Assembly: GCA_017549385.1 (NCBI GenBank)
Contig: JAFYUX010000159.1
Coordinates: 1 to 6,711 of the forward strand
DNA length: 6,711 bases
Direction: 5' to 3'
Source: Bacillota bacterium
Lineage (GTDB): Bacteria; Bacillota; Clostridia; Peptostreptococcales; Anaerovoracaceae
Under the pieces are notes generated by a model. The model saw only the letters and a list, made by a program, of their open reading frames with translations, made no database searches and was not told where the DNA came from. Position 1 is the first letter of the stretch. The number at the start of each line of letters is the position of its first letter. Below, piece by piece: positions 1-5,299 of this stretch. Both the position numbers and the translations under genes were made by a program.

Positions 1-584
1 GATACCATTTCCATAATGGCATCATAAGCCCAGTGTCCCGGCGGAATATCGCTGAAAGATAATGGAACATTTACAGTTGCACCGCCCTGATTAGAACCTG
101 CTGAACCTTCTTCCACCATCAGTACGTACTGCCATATGAAACCATCTTTTTCCGCATATTCGATAGCATATGTTCCAGGAGCACTCAGCTTGTATGAATA
201 ACCTGATTTATCTGTCTTAGCCGCCCACTGTTCTAAAGATGAACATCCTTCTGGAACCATCATTCCATAACAGCTTAAAGAGCTTAAATCAAATTTTGTA
301 ACATTAAATGTCTGTGTATTGCTATCTAATACTTTAACAGTAACGTCCCCTGTACACTGAATAACTTCGTATTCTGAACCGAAATCGTAATCTGCAATTA
401 TATCACCCGTCTTTTCGACAGTTTCTGCAGATATGCTGAATGTCTTTTCTCCAGTTGTTTCACCTGTATACATATCCGTCTTTAAGAAAGATATTGTCTC
501 CGAAGCAAATGCTGTAACGGTCATGGAAAGAACCATCACCAGCACAAGTACCACAGACATAACTCTGCGCATCGTGTTTTTCAT
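1..584 (-). CDS. Exported SLH-domain protein, N-terminal part (truncated by window edge)
   Basis: I translated this by hand from the ATG at 584-582; 194 codons are open and it leaves the window with no stop. Residues 1-27 are a classical signal peptide: KNTMRR basic start, a long V/L/M core and an AFA cleavage site before S28. Residues 28-170 are a beta-rich, Thr/Val-rich region I do not recognise. From F177 the sequence FSDIPPGHWAYDAIMEMV matches the start of an S-layer homology domain (F-DI-HWA-AI pattern), so more SLH repeats probably follow to the left. SLH domains normally hold proteins to pyruvylated secondary cell-wall polymers, so this should be a cell-surface protein. The start is fixed by a good GGAGGA site at 592-597 and the signal peptide directly after it. 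It is transcribed divergently from the cobalamin-regulated operon. A functional link to that operon is possible but not shown. Confidence 0.85.
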   Translation of the reverse strand, partial: MKNTMRRVMSVVLVLVMVLSMTVTAFASETISFLKTDMYTGETTGEKTFSISAETVEKTGDIIADYDFGSEYEVIQCTGDVTVKVLDSNTQTFNVTKFDLSSLSCYGMMVPEGCSSLEQWAAKTDKSGYSYKLSAPGTYAIEYAEKDGFIWQYVLMVEEGSAGSNQGGATVNVPLSFSDIPPGHWAYDAIMEMV

Positions 585-633
585 AATATTTTCCTCCCGG
601 TCTTTCGACCTGCAACAAATCAAATCTGTGTAC

Positions 634-663
634 ATTTTATCATTGGTATGTATGACATGTAAA
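634..663 (-). promoter_or_regulatory. Sigma-A-type promoter for the SLH-protein gene
   Basis: Reading the minus strand, TTTACA (663-658) is followed after 18 bases by TAAAAT (639-634). Each box matches the vegetative consensus at 5 of 6 positions, and a TG one base before the -10 box adds an extended -10 element. Transcription would start near 627, giving a leader of about 43 bases with the ribosome binding site at its end. Confidence 0.6.
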
Positions 664-706
664 TACTTCCCATACACCATACTCCTGCCCCCTGCCATAT
701 AGCGTA

Positions 707-735
707 TTGAAAAAGACCCCTACATGTGGTATCGT
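707..735 (+). promoter_or_regulatory. Probable promoter of the riboswitch-controlled operon
   Basis: TTGAAA (707-712), a 17-base spacer and TATCGT (730-735), with TG at 727-728 forming an extended -10. The -10 is only 4 of 6, but spacing is ideal and the position, about 25 bases before the first conserved riboswitch base, is what is expected. Transcription would begin near 742. Confidence 0.5.
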
Positions 736-761
736 TTACAGTAAGTTAATATCTTAAATAT

Positions 762-955
762 TCAGGTGTCAGCTTGATTGCGGAGCAATCAGGGCTGGTG
801 AAAAGGGAAGCACGTGAGATTCGTGCACGAACTCGTCACCGTAATAAGGGAGCTACGCCGATACATCACTGGAAACATCCTAAACTGCATTGTTTTGCAG
901 ATTTCCGGGAAGATGGCGGATGCAATGATCTTTAAGTCGGGAGACCTGCCTGGGT
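762..955 (+). ncRNA. Cobalamin (adenosylcobalamin-type) riboswitch aptamer
   Basis: The leader carries the conserved landmarks of the cobalamin riboswitch in order. These are the 5' AGGTGTCAGC segment, a variable hairpin with a 7-bp stem (775-781 with 785-791), the core GGTGAAAAGGGAAGCACGTG followed by GATTCGTGCACGAACTCG, the GTCACCGTAATAAGGGAG stretch, a CACTGG element near 868, and a near-perfect B12 box AAGTCGGGAGACCTGCC at 934-950. In this family, binding of a cobalamin cofactor normally lowers expression of the gene behind it, usually uptake or biosynthesis genes. Here that gene encodes a transcobalamin-like-domain lipoprotein, which fits well. The ends are approximate because I could not fold the RNA computationally. 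Confidence 0.93.
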
Positions 956-956
956 A

Positions 957-986
957 TGGTACAGAAAGCTTCATGCTTTCATGCCA
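957..986 (+). promoter_or_regulatory. Hairpin directly after the riboswitch core (expression platform)
   Basis: GAAAGC (964-969) pairs with GCTTTC (975-980) around the loop TTCAT. The stem extends below small bulges through TGGTA (957-961) with TGCCA (982-986), including one G-U pair. It sits a few bases after the B12 box, where cobalamin riboswitches usually place the first regulatory hairpin that contacts the aptamer. No T-run follows, so it is not itself a terminator. Confidence 0.5.
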
Positions 987-1008
987 CGAGTAACTGGCAG
1001 TACATAAA

Positions 1009-1066
1009 TATCTGTATCCGGGATGGCTCCGCCAACGGAGTCTGGTTATCACCAGAGATACAGATA
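1009..1066 (+). promoter_or_regulatory. Three-way-junction RNA structure in the expression platform
   Basis: A perfect 10-bp outer stem, TATCTGTATC (1009-1018) with GATACAGATA (1057-1066), encloses two hairpins. The first is GGCTCCG with CGGAGTC (1025-1042, loop CCAA, one G-U). The second is TCTGGT with ACCAGA (1041-1056, loop TATC). The two share bases 1041-1042, so one loses a pair when both form. This much exact pairing in 58 bases is unlikely by chance. It lies between aptamer and terminator, so it may space or help switch the terminator. I see no known RNA family in it. Confidence 0.55.
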
Positions 1067-1078
1067 AATTGTGTGTTG

Positions 1079-1107
1079 TCCTTTGCCGTGCGGTAGAGGA
1101 TTTTTTT
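1079..1107 (+). terminator. Riboswitch-controlled intrinsic terminator
   Basis: TCCTTTGCC (1079-1087) pairs with GGTAGAGGA (1092-1100), including two G-U pairs, around the loop GTGC. Seven T residues follow at 1101-1107. The AGGAGG ribosome binding site at 1111-1116 and the ATG at 1122 come immediately after. A terminator placed between a cobalamin aptamer and the start codon indicates control by premature transcription termination. I did not find a convincing antiterminator partner by eye. Confidence 0.7.
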
Positions 1108-1121
1108 ATTAGGAGGAAAAC

Positions 1122-1574
1122 ATGCAAAAAAAATCATTCAACACAAAAGTTATAGCTCTTTTACTCTGTCTCATCCTGACATTATCTATGGCATTTGGCC
1201 TTACAGGATGCACAAAAGACAGCACTGATTCTCAGAGTGGAACTAACGTTACACAGACACTTACCGGTGGTGTTATAGGCGAAGGCCAAACGCAGTTTGC
1301 TCTCGTAGTAGTAGATGCTGAAGGAAATGAAACGAATTTTGAAGTCCACACTGACGAAACTACTGTAGGGGATGCTCTGCTTGCCAACAATCTTATCGCA
1401 GGTGAAGAAGGTTCTTACGGACTCTATGTAAAGACTGTAAACGGCATCACTGCAGATTATGACAAGGATCAGACTTACTGGGCATTCTACATCGATGGCG
1501 AATACGCAATGTCTGGCGTTGATACTACTGAAATTGTAGAAGGTTCTGTATATTGTTTAAAGGTAGAAAAATAG
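1122..1574 (+). CDS. DUF4430 (transcobalamin C-terminal-like) lipoprotein, probable corrinoid-binding protein
   Basis: A 150-residue lipoprotein. Residues 1-29 are a lipoprotein signal peptide with lipobox LTGC; C30 would be lipidated and anchor the protein on the outer face of the membrane. Residues 31-56 are a Ser/Thr/Gln/Asp-rich linker. Residues 57-150 look like a DUF4430 domain, related to the C-terminal beta domain of animal transcobalamin and intrinsic factor. Signs are an FALVVVDAEG first strand, the TTVGDALLANNLI helix and the hallmark YWAFYIDGEYAMSGVD (from Y119), then a VEGSVYCLKVE final strand. The alpha-toroid half of transcobalamin is absent. The start is set by AGGAGG five bases upstream. 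The upstream cobalamin riboswitch and the S-component gene 40 bases downstream suggest it captures cobalamin or another corrinoid for import. Domain call is strong; substrate is inferred. Confidence 0.85.
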   Translation: MQKKSFNTKVIALLLCLILTLSMAFGLTGCTKDSTDSQSGTNVTQTLTGGVIGEGQTQFALVVVDAEGNETNFEVHTDETTVGDALLANNLIAGEEGSYGLYVKTVNGITADYDKDQTYWAFYIDGEYAMSGVDTTEIVEGSVYCLKVEK

Positions 1575-1614
1575 CGTAACATCACATAAATCCAACTGAA
1601 ATTACGGTGATAAA

Positions 1615-2169
1615 ATGAAACTTACAACTCGAGAAGTCACTGTTTTTGCAATGCTGGGAGCTCTCATGTGGGCATCAAAGATAATCATGGAGCTACTCCC
1701 AAACATCCATCTTATAGGTGTTCTTACCATTGCATATACTGTGGTCTATAGAAAAAAAGCGTTATACCCGCTATGTTTATTTATTCTGCTGACAGGGCTT
1801 CTGGGTGGATTTGCAACCTGGTGGATTCCATATCTATACGTTTGGACAGTCCTTTGGGGAGCAGTAATGCTGTTGCCAAAGAAAATCCCAGCAAAATTTA
1901 TGCCTGTCATTTATACATTGCTCTGTGGGGCTCACGGTTTTCTCTATGGAGTTATCTATGCTCCTGTAAACGCGTTGCTCTACGGCATGAGTTTTGACGG
2001 CATGATCGCCTGGATCGTTGCAGGACTTCCTTTCGATATGATCCACGGCGTAAGCAACCTTATCTGCAGTGTGCTTATCCTGCCGATTATAAAGGTTCTT
2101 ACCATGATGGAAAGGCAGGTCGTAAAGACAGCGCCAATCATTTCCAACTGCTCCGCAGACACAAAGTAA
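1615..2169 (+). CDS. Probable ECF-transporter S component (putative corrinoid uptake)
   Basis: A 184-residue, very hydrophobic protein with about six membrane segments (roughly 7-28, 32-46, 49-68, 71-87, 94-120 and 129-163) and a short polar tail. Size and layout fit the substrate-binding S subunit of an energy-coupling factor (ECF) transporter. The first helix carries A12, A16 and A20 spaced as AxxxAxxxA, the kind of small-residue motif S components use to contact the EcfT subunit. No ATPase or EcfT gene is next to it, so it would share an energising module encoded elsewhere, as group II S components do. It follows the lipoprotein gene by 40 bases without a terminator or obvious promoter, so the riboswitch should control both. 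Its ribosome binding site (GGTGA, 1606-1610) is weak. Known S components for cobalamin (CbrT) or its precursors (CblT) are possible relatives, but I cannot assign it to either. Confidence 0.72.
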   Translation: MKLTTREVTVFAMLGALMWASKIIMELLPNIHLIGVLTIAYTVVYRKKALYPLCLFILLTGLLGGFATWWIPYLYVWTVLWGAVMLLPKKIPAKFMPVIYTLLCGAHGFLYGVIYAPVNALLYGMSFDGMIAWIVAGLPFDMIHGVSNLICSVLILPIIKVLTMMERQVVKTAPIISNCSADTK

Positions 2170-2176
2170 ATAATGA

Positions 2177-2208
2177 GACCTCTGCACACATGTGCAGAGG
2201 TCTTTTTT
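2177..2208 (+). terminator. Strong intrinsic terminator ending the lipoprotein/S-component operon
   Basis: An 11-bp perfect stem, GACCTCTGCAC (2177-2187) with GTGCAGAGGTC (2192-2202), loop ACAT, followed by six T residues. It begins seven bases after the S-component stop codon. The minus-strand spoIID stop codon overlaps the T-run, so the same hairpin may also slow transcription arriving from spoIID, although the minus-strand tail (TCATTATTTA) is a poorer T-tract. Confidence 0.9.
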
Positions 2209-3475
2209 ATATAACTTCAGTTCCTGAATAGTAATGAGAAAGGATTTCTTTGTATGTGTAGCCGGCCTTTCCCATAGCATCAGCACCGTATTGGCTGAGA
2301 CCGACTCTGTGGCCGTTGCCTGAGGTGATGAAGGTCACTGTGGCGGCAGTTTTTTGAACTGTTATGTCTGCTGAAGGCAGGCTGAACAGTTCTCTCACCT
2401 GGCGGCCTGTAAGTATGATGCCGCCAAACCTGACGAGAGCCGCCCCACCACCATCAGTGCGGCTCTCCACATCTATATCTGCGCCGCTGAGATCAACTGG
2501 TACAGCGGACGCATCGTAGTCCGCCGGTGCCTTTGGCTGAGGATGGGCCTTTATATAAGAGGTAAGTTTTTCTTCTACCTGATTGAGAGAAAAACTGGTC
2601 TGCCGGCCGTCATACTTTTCTACAGTTTCCAGGTCGCTGGATACGCTCCTTAGATATGGAACAGCACTGGTAAACACGTCCTCAGAGTTTTCTGTGCTAC
2701 CGCCGCTGGCAGAGAAAAACAGCGGCTGGTTCACAAGCTCACCGTCATAGTACAAATACTGGCCGGCAGTTTCCACCACCGCCTTTTTAATCTTGTTGTA
2801 ATCCTCAGCCATCCAATCGGCGGACTTCACAGAGCTCAGGCCGTCCACATCCTGATAAACCTGGCAGCAGGATGTGGCACAGACGCTGGCCCCGTCGTGC
2901 CGGCCAGCGCCTGTTGCGGCCAGGTCCTGGGTCTTTGCTTCTACATAGGTCCTGGCCGCCACGGCCTGTGCTTTTAGCGCTTCATAATCGAAGGAAGACG
3001 GCATCTCAGATGCCACAACTCCCGCTACATAAGACTCCAGCGGGATATCACGGATAGAGCCGTCTTCCATCAACACCTTAACATTATGAGCTGATATTTC
3101 CTCCAGATACTCATCTGAAATCTTCCCTAGCGAATCTATAACCTGCAGATTGCTAACCTTGGCATTTGCCACTATAACTTTATCTGCCACACCACTCACC
3201 ACAATTTTAATATCCTCACCTGTTATCAGTTCTCCTTTTTCACTGACTACCACATCTATCACAACAGATTCATTTGCCTTACCTGCAGACTTTTCCGTAA
3301 CTTCCGGCCCGTCATAAAATCCATAGGCCGTAAGCACCACCAGAAACACCAGAGCAGATACTACAGACACCATCCTGCTCCTGTGCTCTATTTCCCGCGG
3401 ACTACGCTGACGTTTATATCTTGTCCGAATACTTTTTGCATAATTTGTGCGTCGATTTGCAACTACAAATCTCAT
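2207..3475 (-). CDS. spoIID: Stage II sporulation protein D (SpoIID), septal lytic transglycosylase
   Basis: A 422-residue membrane-anchored protein. A basic cytoplasmic start (1-36) precedes one membrane helix (about 37-54); the rest lies outside. The SpoIID domain begins near residue 130. E157 in ASEMPSSF aligns with the catalytic glutamate of the family, followed by the typical EALKAQAVAARTYV. H193, C199, C203 and C204 in the HDG-VCATSCCQVY stretch lie where clostridial SpoIID binds zinc. SASGGSTENSEDVF, VPYLRSV, LTGRQVREL and the C-terminal GHRVGLSQYGADAMGKAGY then EILSHYYSG are further signatures. SpoIID cleaves glycan strands of septal peptidoglycan during engulfment, together with SpoIIM and SpoIIP. 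Residues 60-125 are a family-variable insert. The start is supported by AGGTGA (3482-3487, minus strand) six bases upstream; M35 is a possible but less likely start. The related SpoIID/LytB family is the only serious alternative. Confidence 0.9.
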   Translation of the reverse strand: MRFVVANRRTNYAKSIRTRYKRQRSPREIEHRSRMVSVVSALVFLVVLTAYGFYDGPEVTEKSAGKANESVVIDVVVSEKGELITGEDIKIVVSGVADKVIVANAKVSNLQVIDSLGKISDEYLEEISAHNVKVLMEDGSIRDIPLESYVAGVVASEMPSSFDYEALKAQAVAARTYVEAKTQDLAATGAGRHDGASVCATSCCQVYQDVDGLSSVKSADWMAEDYNKIKKAVVETAGQYLYYDGELVNQPLFFSASGGSTENSEDVFTSAVPYLRSVSSDLETVEKYDGRQTSFSLNQVEEKLTSYIKAHPQPKAPADYDASAVPVDLSGADIDVESRTDGGGAALVRFGGIILTGRQVRELFSLPSADITVQKTAATVTFITSGNGHRVGLSQYGADAMGKAGYTYKEILSHYYSGTEVI

Positions 3476-3525
3476 TATCTTTCACCTGCCTGTCTTTCTT
3501 CAAAATAGCTTTATATCTTCAAAAA

Positions 3526-3553
3526 AGAATATGCCGGCATAACTTCTATTATG
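3526..3553 (-). promoter_or_regulatory. Possible SigE-like promoter of spoIID
   Basis: On the minus strand, CATAATA (3553-3547), 13 bases, then CATATTCT (3533-3526). This loosely resembles the mother-cell sigma-E pattern (ATA-containing -35, CATACAnT -10), and spoIID is a sigma-E gene in studied spore formers. The match is imperfect, so this is a suggestion based partly on expectation. Confidence 0.27.
3530..3541. repeat. 12-bp perfect palindrome upstream of spoIID
   Basis: TATGCCGGCATA reads identically on both strands. It is GC-rich at its centre in an otherwise very AT-rich intergenic region and overlaps the -10/spacer of the possible spoIID promoter. It is too short, and lacks a loop, to be a terminator. 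It could be an operator for a dimeric regulator of spoIID or of the divergent sigma-factor gene, or chance. Confidence 0.35.
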
Positions 3554-3648
3554 AATTCCTCAAAAATCATTATTTATAAAAAGTTTTAAAATAATATGTT
3601 GGATTTGCCTTATAAAAGTGTCTATATAGATGAGAGGGGGTAACTCAA

Positions 3649-4209
3649 ATGGATGACAATAAAATTATTAAACTATATTGGGAGAGAAACACATCAGCAA
3701 TCAACATCACTGAAAGGAAATATGGTGGTTACTGTAAGTCTATTGCTTACAATATTCTAAAAAATAATGAAGATACCGAAGAATGTGTTAACGATACATA
3801 TTTGAAAGCATGGAACTCCATGCCTGAAAACTGGCCACATCGCCTGGAAGTATATCTTGGAACCATTACAAGAAATCTTTCCTTTAATAAATACAGACAA
3901 AAATATTCTGATAAACGAGGGAATGGAAACCTGCCTCTTGTCTTAGATGAATTGGCAGAATGTGTTTCCGGAAATGACAGTCCTGAAAAAAGTCTGGAAG
4001 AAAAAGAACTGATTCTTTTTATTAATGACTTTCTGGCATCGTTACCCGCTAAAAAAAGAAATTTGTTTGTCCGTCGCTACTGGTATGCCGATTCTATTTC
4101 AGATATTGCAAAAGACTATAATATGTCTGCCGGAAGTGTAACAAGTAATTTAAAAAGAATAAGAGAAAAACTTAAATCTTATTTATTAAAAAGGGGGATT
4201 CATATATGA
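3649..4209 (+). CDS. ECF-type RNA polymerase sigma factor
   Basis: A 186-residue sigma-70-family factor with only regions 2 and 4, the extracytoplasmic-function layout. Region 2 covers about residues 17-90: YCKSIAYNILKNNEDTEECVNDTYLKAWNSMP (core-binding and -10 recognition helices), then LGTITRNLSFNKYRQKYSDKR. Region 4 covers about 122-182: LASLPAKKRNLFVRRYWY, with a helix-turn-helix from SISDIAKDYNMSAGSVTSNLKRIREKL that would read the -35 box. The start follows a strong GAGAGGGGG site (3632-3640) at eight bases. The stop overlaps the start of the next gene by four bases (ATGA), so the two are translationally coupled, the usual arrangement of an ECF sigma and its anti-sigma. Base composition is AT-rich (18 G+C of 60 in 3661-3720) compared with spoIID. 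Which genes it controls is not visible here; autoregulation is common but I found no clear matching promoter. Confidence 0.88.
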   Translation: MDDNKIIKLYWERNTSAINITERKYGGYCKSIAYNILKNNEDTEECVNDTYLKAWNSMPENWPHRLEVYLGTITRNLSFNKYRQKYSDKRGNGNLPLVLDELAECVSGNDSPEKSLEEKELILFINDFLASLPAKKRNLFVRRYWYADSISDIAKDYNMSAGSVTSNLKRIREKLKSYLLKRGIHI

Positions 4210-5174
4210 AGAAGGAAGATTTCTTTAATATTTTAGCAGGTATCGACGAAGAATATATTCGTGCGGCAAAAGAAACAGAGACAAATAAACCAGTATTTTT
4301 ATTTAAAAACTGGATTACAATCGCAGCTACTTTGATACTCATGCTGTGTAGTTTCAGCGCAGGAGCTTTTGCCTTTGATAACAAAGTTATCGTAGAGGTT
4401 CCAGTAGAACAAGAACTCATTTCCATTGAAGAATTAGGTCTGACAATGATTTTACCAGATACTTGGGATGGTAAATATTCCTTAGAGAAAATAGGGCCTG
4501 GGGAATACTCAATCTATAACCCTGATATTCGCAAGGCATTTAGCAAATATAACGGCATAGATAATTCAGGAGGGATGTTATTCTATATTAAGAAGTGGGA
4601 TGAGCAATTAACAGAAGCTCAAGTAAGAGATAATGACGGTGAATGGAGCTTTGCAAGAAATAAATATATTATGACAACTAGAGACGGTACCTATCTATTG
4701 TATTATGCCAGCGATATTCAGTTTACAAATGAAACAGAACAGGAATATCGAAAGATGGAAAAGGAGATTAGCCAGATTCGTTTTATTGTAGATAATGTTA
4801 ATACCTGTGCTTTCATAAAAGAAATTAACGAATCCGAAATTATCATTGATCCTATCGAATATATCACTTCCGAAGATACCGACCGAATATCCGAACTTAA
4901 TCTAAGTGAATATGACATGCCAAATGGTTATTATTTTTATAATGCTAATGTCGAATCAAAAAAATATACGCTCACCGAAACAACCTTATATAGTTTTATT
5001 GATTGGCACAATGATTTTACAGATGTGGGCGAAGATAGAGAATTTAATACAACAGATAAAGATGCTTTTGCTAAATATCTTAACTCTTATCACAATTCTG
5101 AAGTCAAAATGCCGTTTTTCATTAATATAGCGGATGATAAAGTAATACATATCACTGAAAAAATCTTCATGTAA
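4206..5174 (+). CDS. Single-pass membrane protein, probable anti-sigma factor/sensor
   Basis: A 322-residue protein. A short cytoplasmic segment (1-35) contains EDFFNILAGIDEEYIRAA, a helix like those that start proteins encoded after this sigma group and the likely sigma-binding part. One membrane helix follows (about 36-57, WITIAATLILMLCSFSAGAFAF), then a large outer region. Outer segment one (about 70-195) includes ELGLTMILPDTWDGKYSLEK and ends in a helix EQEYRKMEKEISQIRFIV; similar segments occur in clostridial surface lipoproteins. Outer segment two (about 200-322) contains IDPIEYITSEDTDR, MPNGYYFYN, TLYSFIDW, DAFAKYLNSY and PFFINIADDKVIHITEKIF, a pattern I recall from uncharacterised exported clostridial proteins. 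Coupling to the sigma gene (4-base overlap) implies it inhibits or tunes that sigma in response to an envelope signal. It lacks a recognisable zinc-binding anti-sigma motif (HxxxCxxC), so the role is inferred from position and topology. Confidence 0.7.
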   Translation: MKKEDFFNILAGIDEEYIRAAKETETNKPVFLFKNWITIAATLILMLCSFSAGAFAFDNKVIVEVPVEQELISIEELGLTMILPDTWDGKYSLEKIGPGEYSIYNPDIRKAFSKYNGIDNSGGMLFYIKKWDEQLTEAQVRDNDGEWSFARNKYIMTTRDGTYLLYYASDIQFTNETEQEYRKMEKEISQIRFIVDNVNTCAFIKEINESEIIIDPIEYITSEDTDRISELNLSEYDMPNGYYFYNANVESKKYTLTETTLYSFIDWHNDFTDVGEDREFNTTDKDAFAKYLNSYHNSEVKMPFFINIADDKVIHITEKIFM

Positions 5175-5183
5175 TTTTACTCT

Positions 5184-5214
5184 GGGCTACCTTACTGGGG
5201 TAGCCCTTATTTAT
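5184..5214 (+). terminator. Intrinsic terminator after the sigma/anti-sigma operon
   Basis: GGGCTACC (5184-5191) pairs perfectly with GGTAGCCC (5199-5206) around a 7-base loop, followed by the T-rich tail TTATTTAT. It starts nine bases after the stop codon and separates this operon from the MATE gene, which has its own promoter. Confidence 0.8.
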
Positions 5215-5233
5215 ACTGAAAAATATGGTCTCA

Positions 5234-5262
5234 TTGACTTTCACCACATTTCCCCGTAAAAT
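5234..5262 (+). promoter_or_regulatory. Sigma-A-type promoter for the MATE transporter
   Basis: TTGACT (5234-5239), exactly 17 bases, then TAAAAT (5257-5262). Each box matches the vegetative consensus at 5 of 6. Transcription would start near 5269, giving a leader of about 30 bases. No operator repeat is evident around it, which suggests steady expression. Confidence 0.72.
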
Positions 5263-5299
5263 TAACAGGTTCAAAAATAGATTAATAATGAGGTTTTAA

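Noticed and set aside
433..702. 89-codon open frame on the plus strand
   Set aside because: It is antisense to the signal peptide of the SLH gene and runs through its promoter. The minus-strand gene has far better support.
789..1127. 112-codon open frame on the minus strand
   Set aside because: It lies wholly across the cobalamin riboswitch and terminator, its protein has no recognisable features, and I see no ribosome binding site for it.
1575..1611. Possible pseudoknot: CGTAA with TTACG and ATCAC with GTGAT crossing over the S-component ribosome binding site
   Set aside because: The two stems are only five pairs each and could easily occur by chance. Comparative data would be needed before calling translational control.
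1834..2286. 150-codon open frame on the minus strand
   Set aside because: It is antisense to the S-component gene, crosses the operon terminator and overlaps the end of spoIID in another frame.
3584..3633. Promoter boxes for the sigma-factor gene (TTGCCT, TATAAA, TATAGA)
   Set aside because: No pair has acceptable spacing (14 or 21 bases), and the region is so AT-rich that partial matches are expected. No clear AAC-type ECF -35 box was found either.
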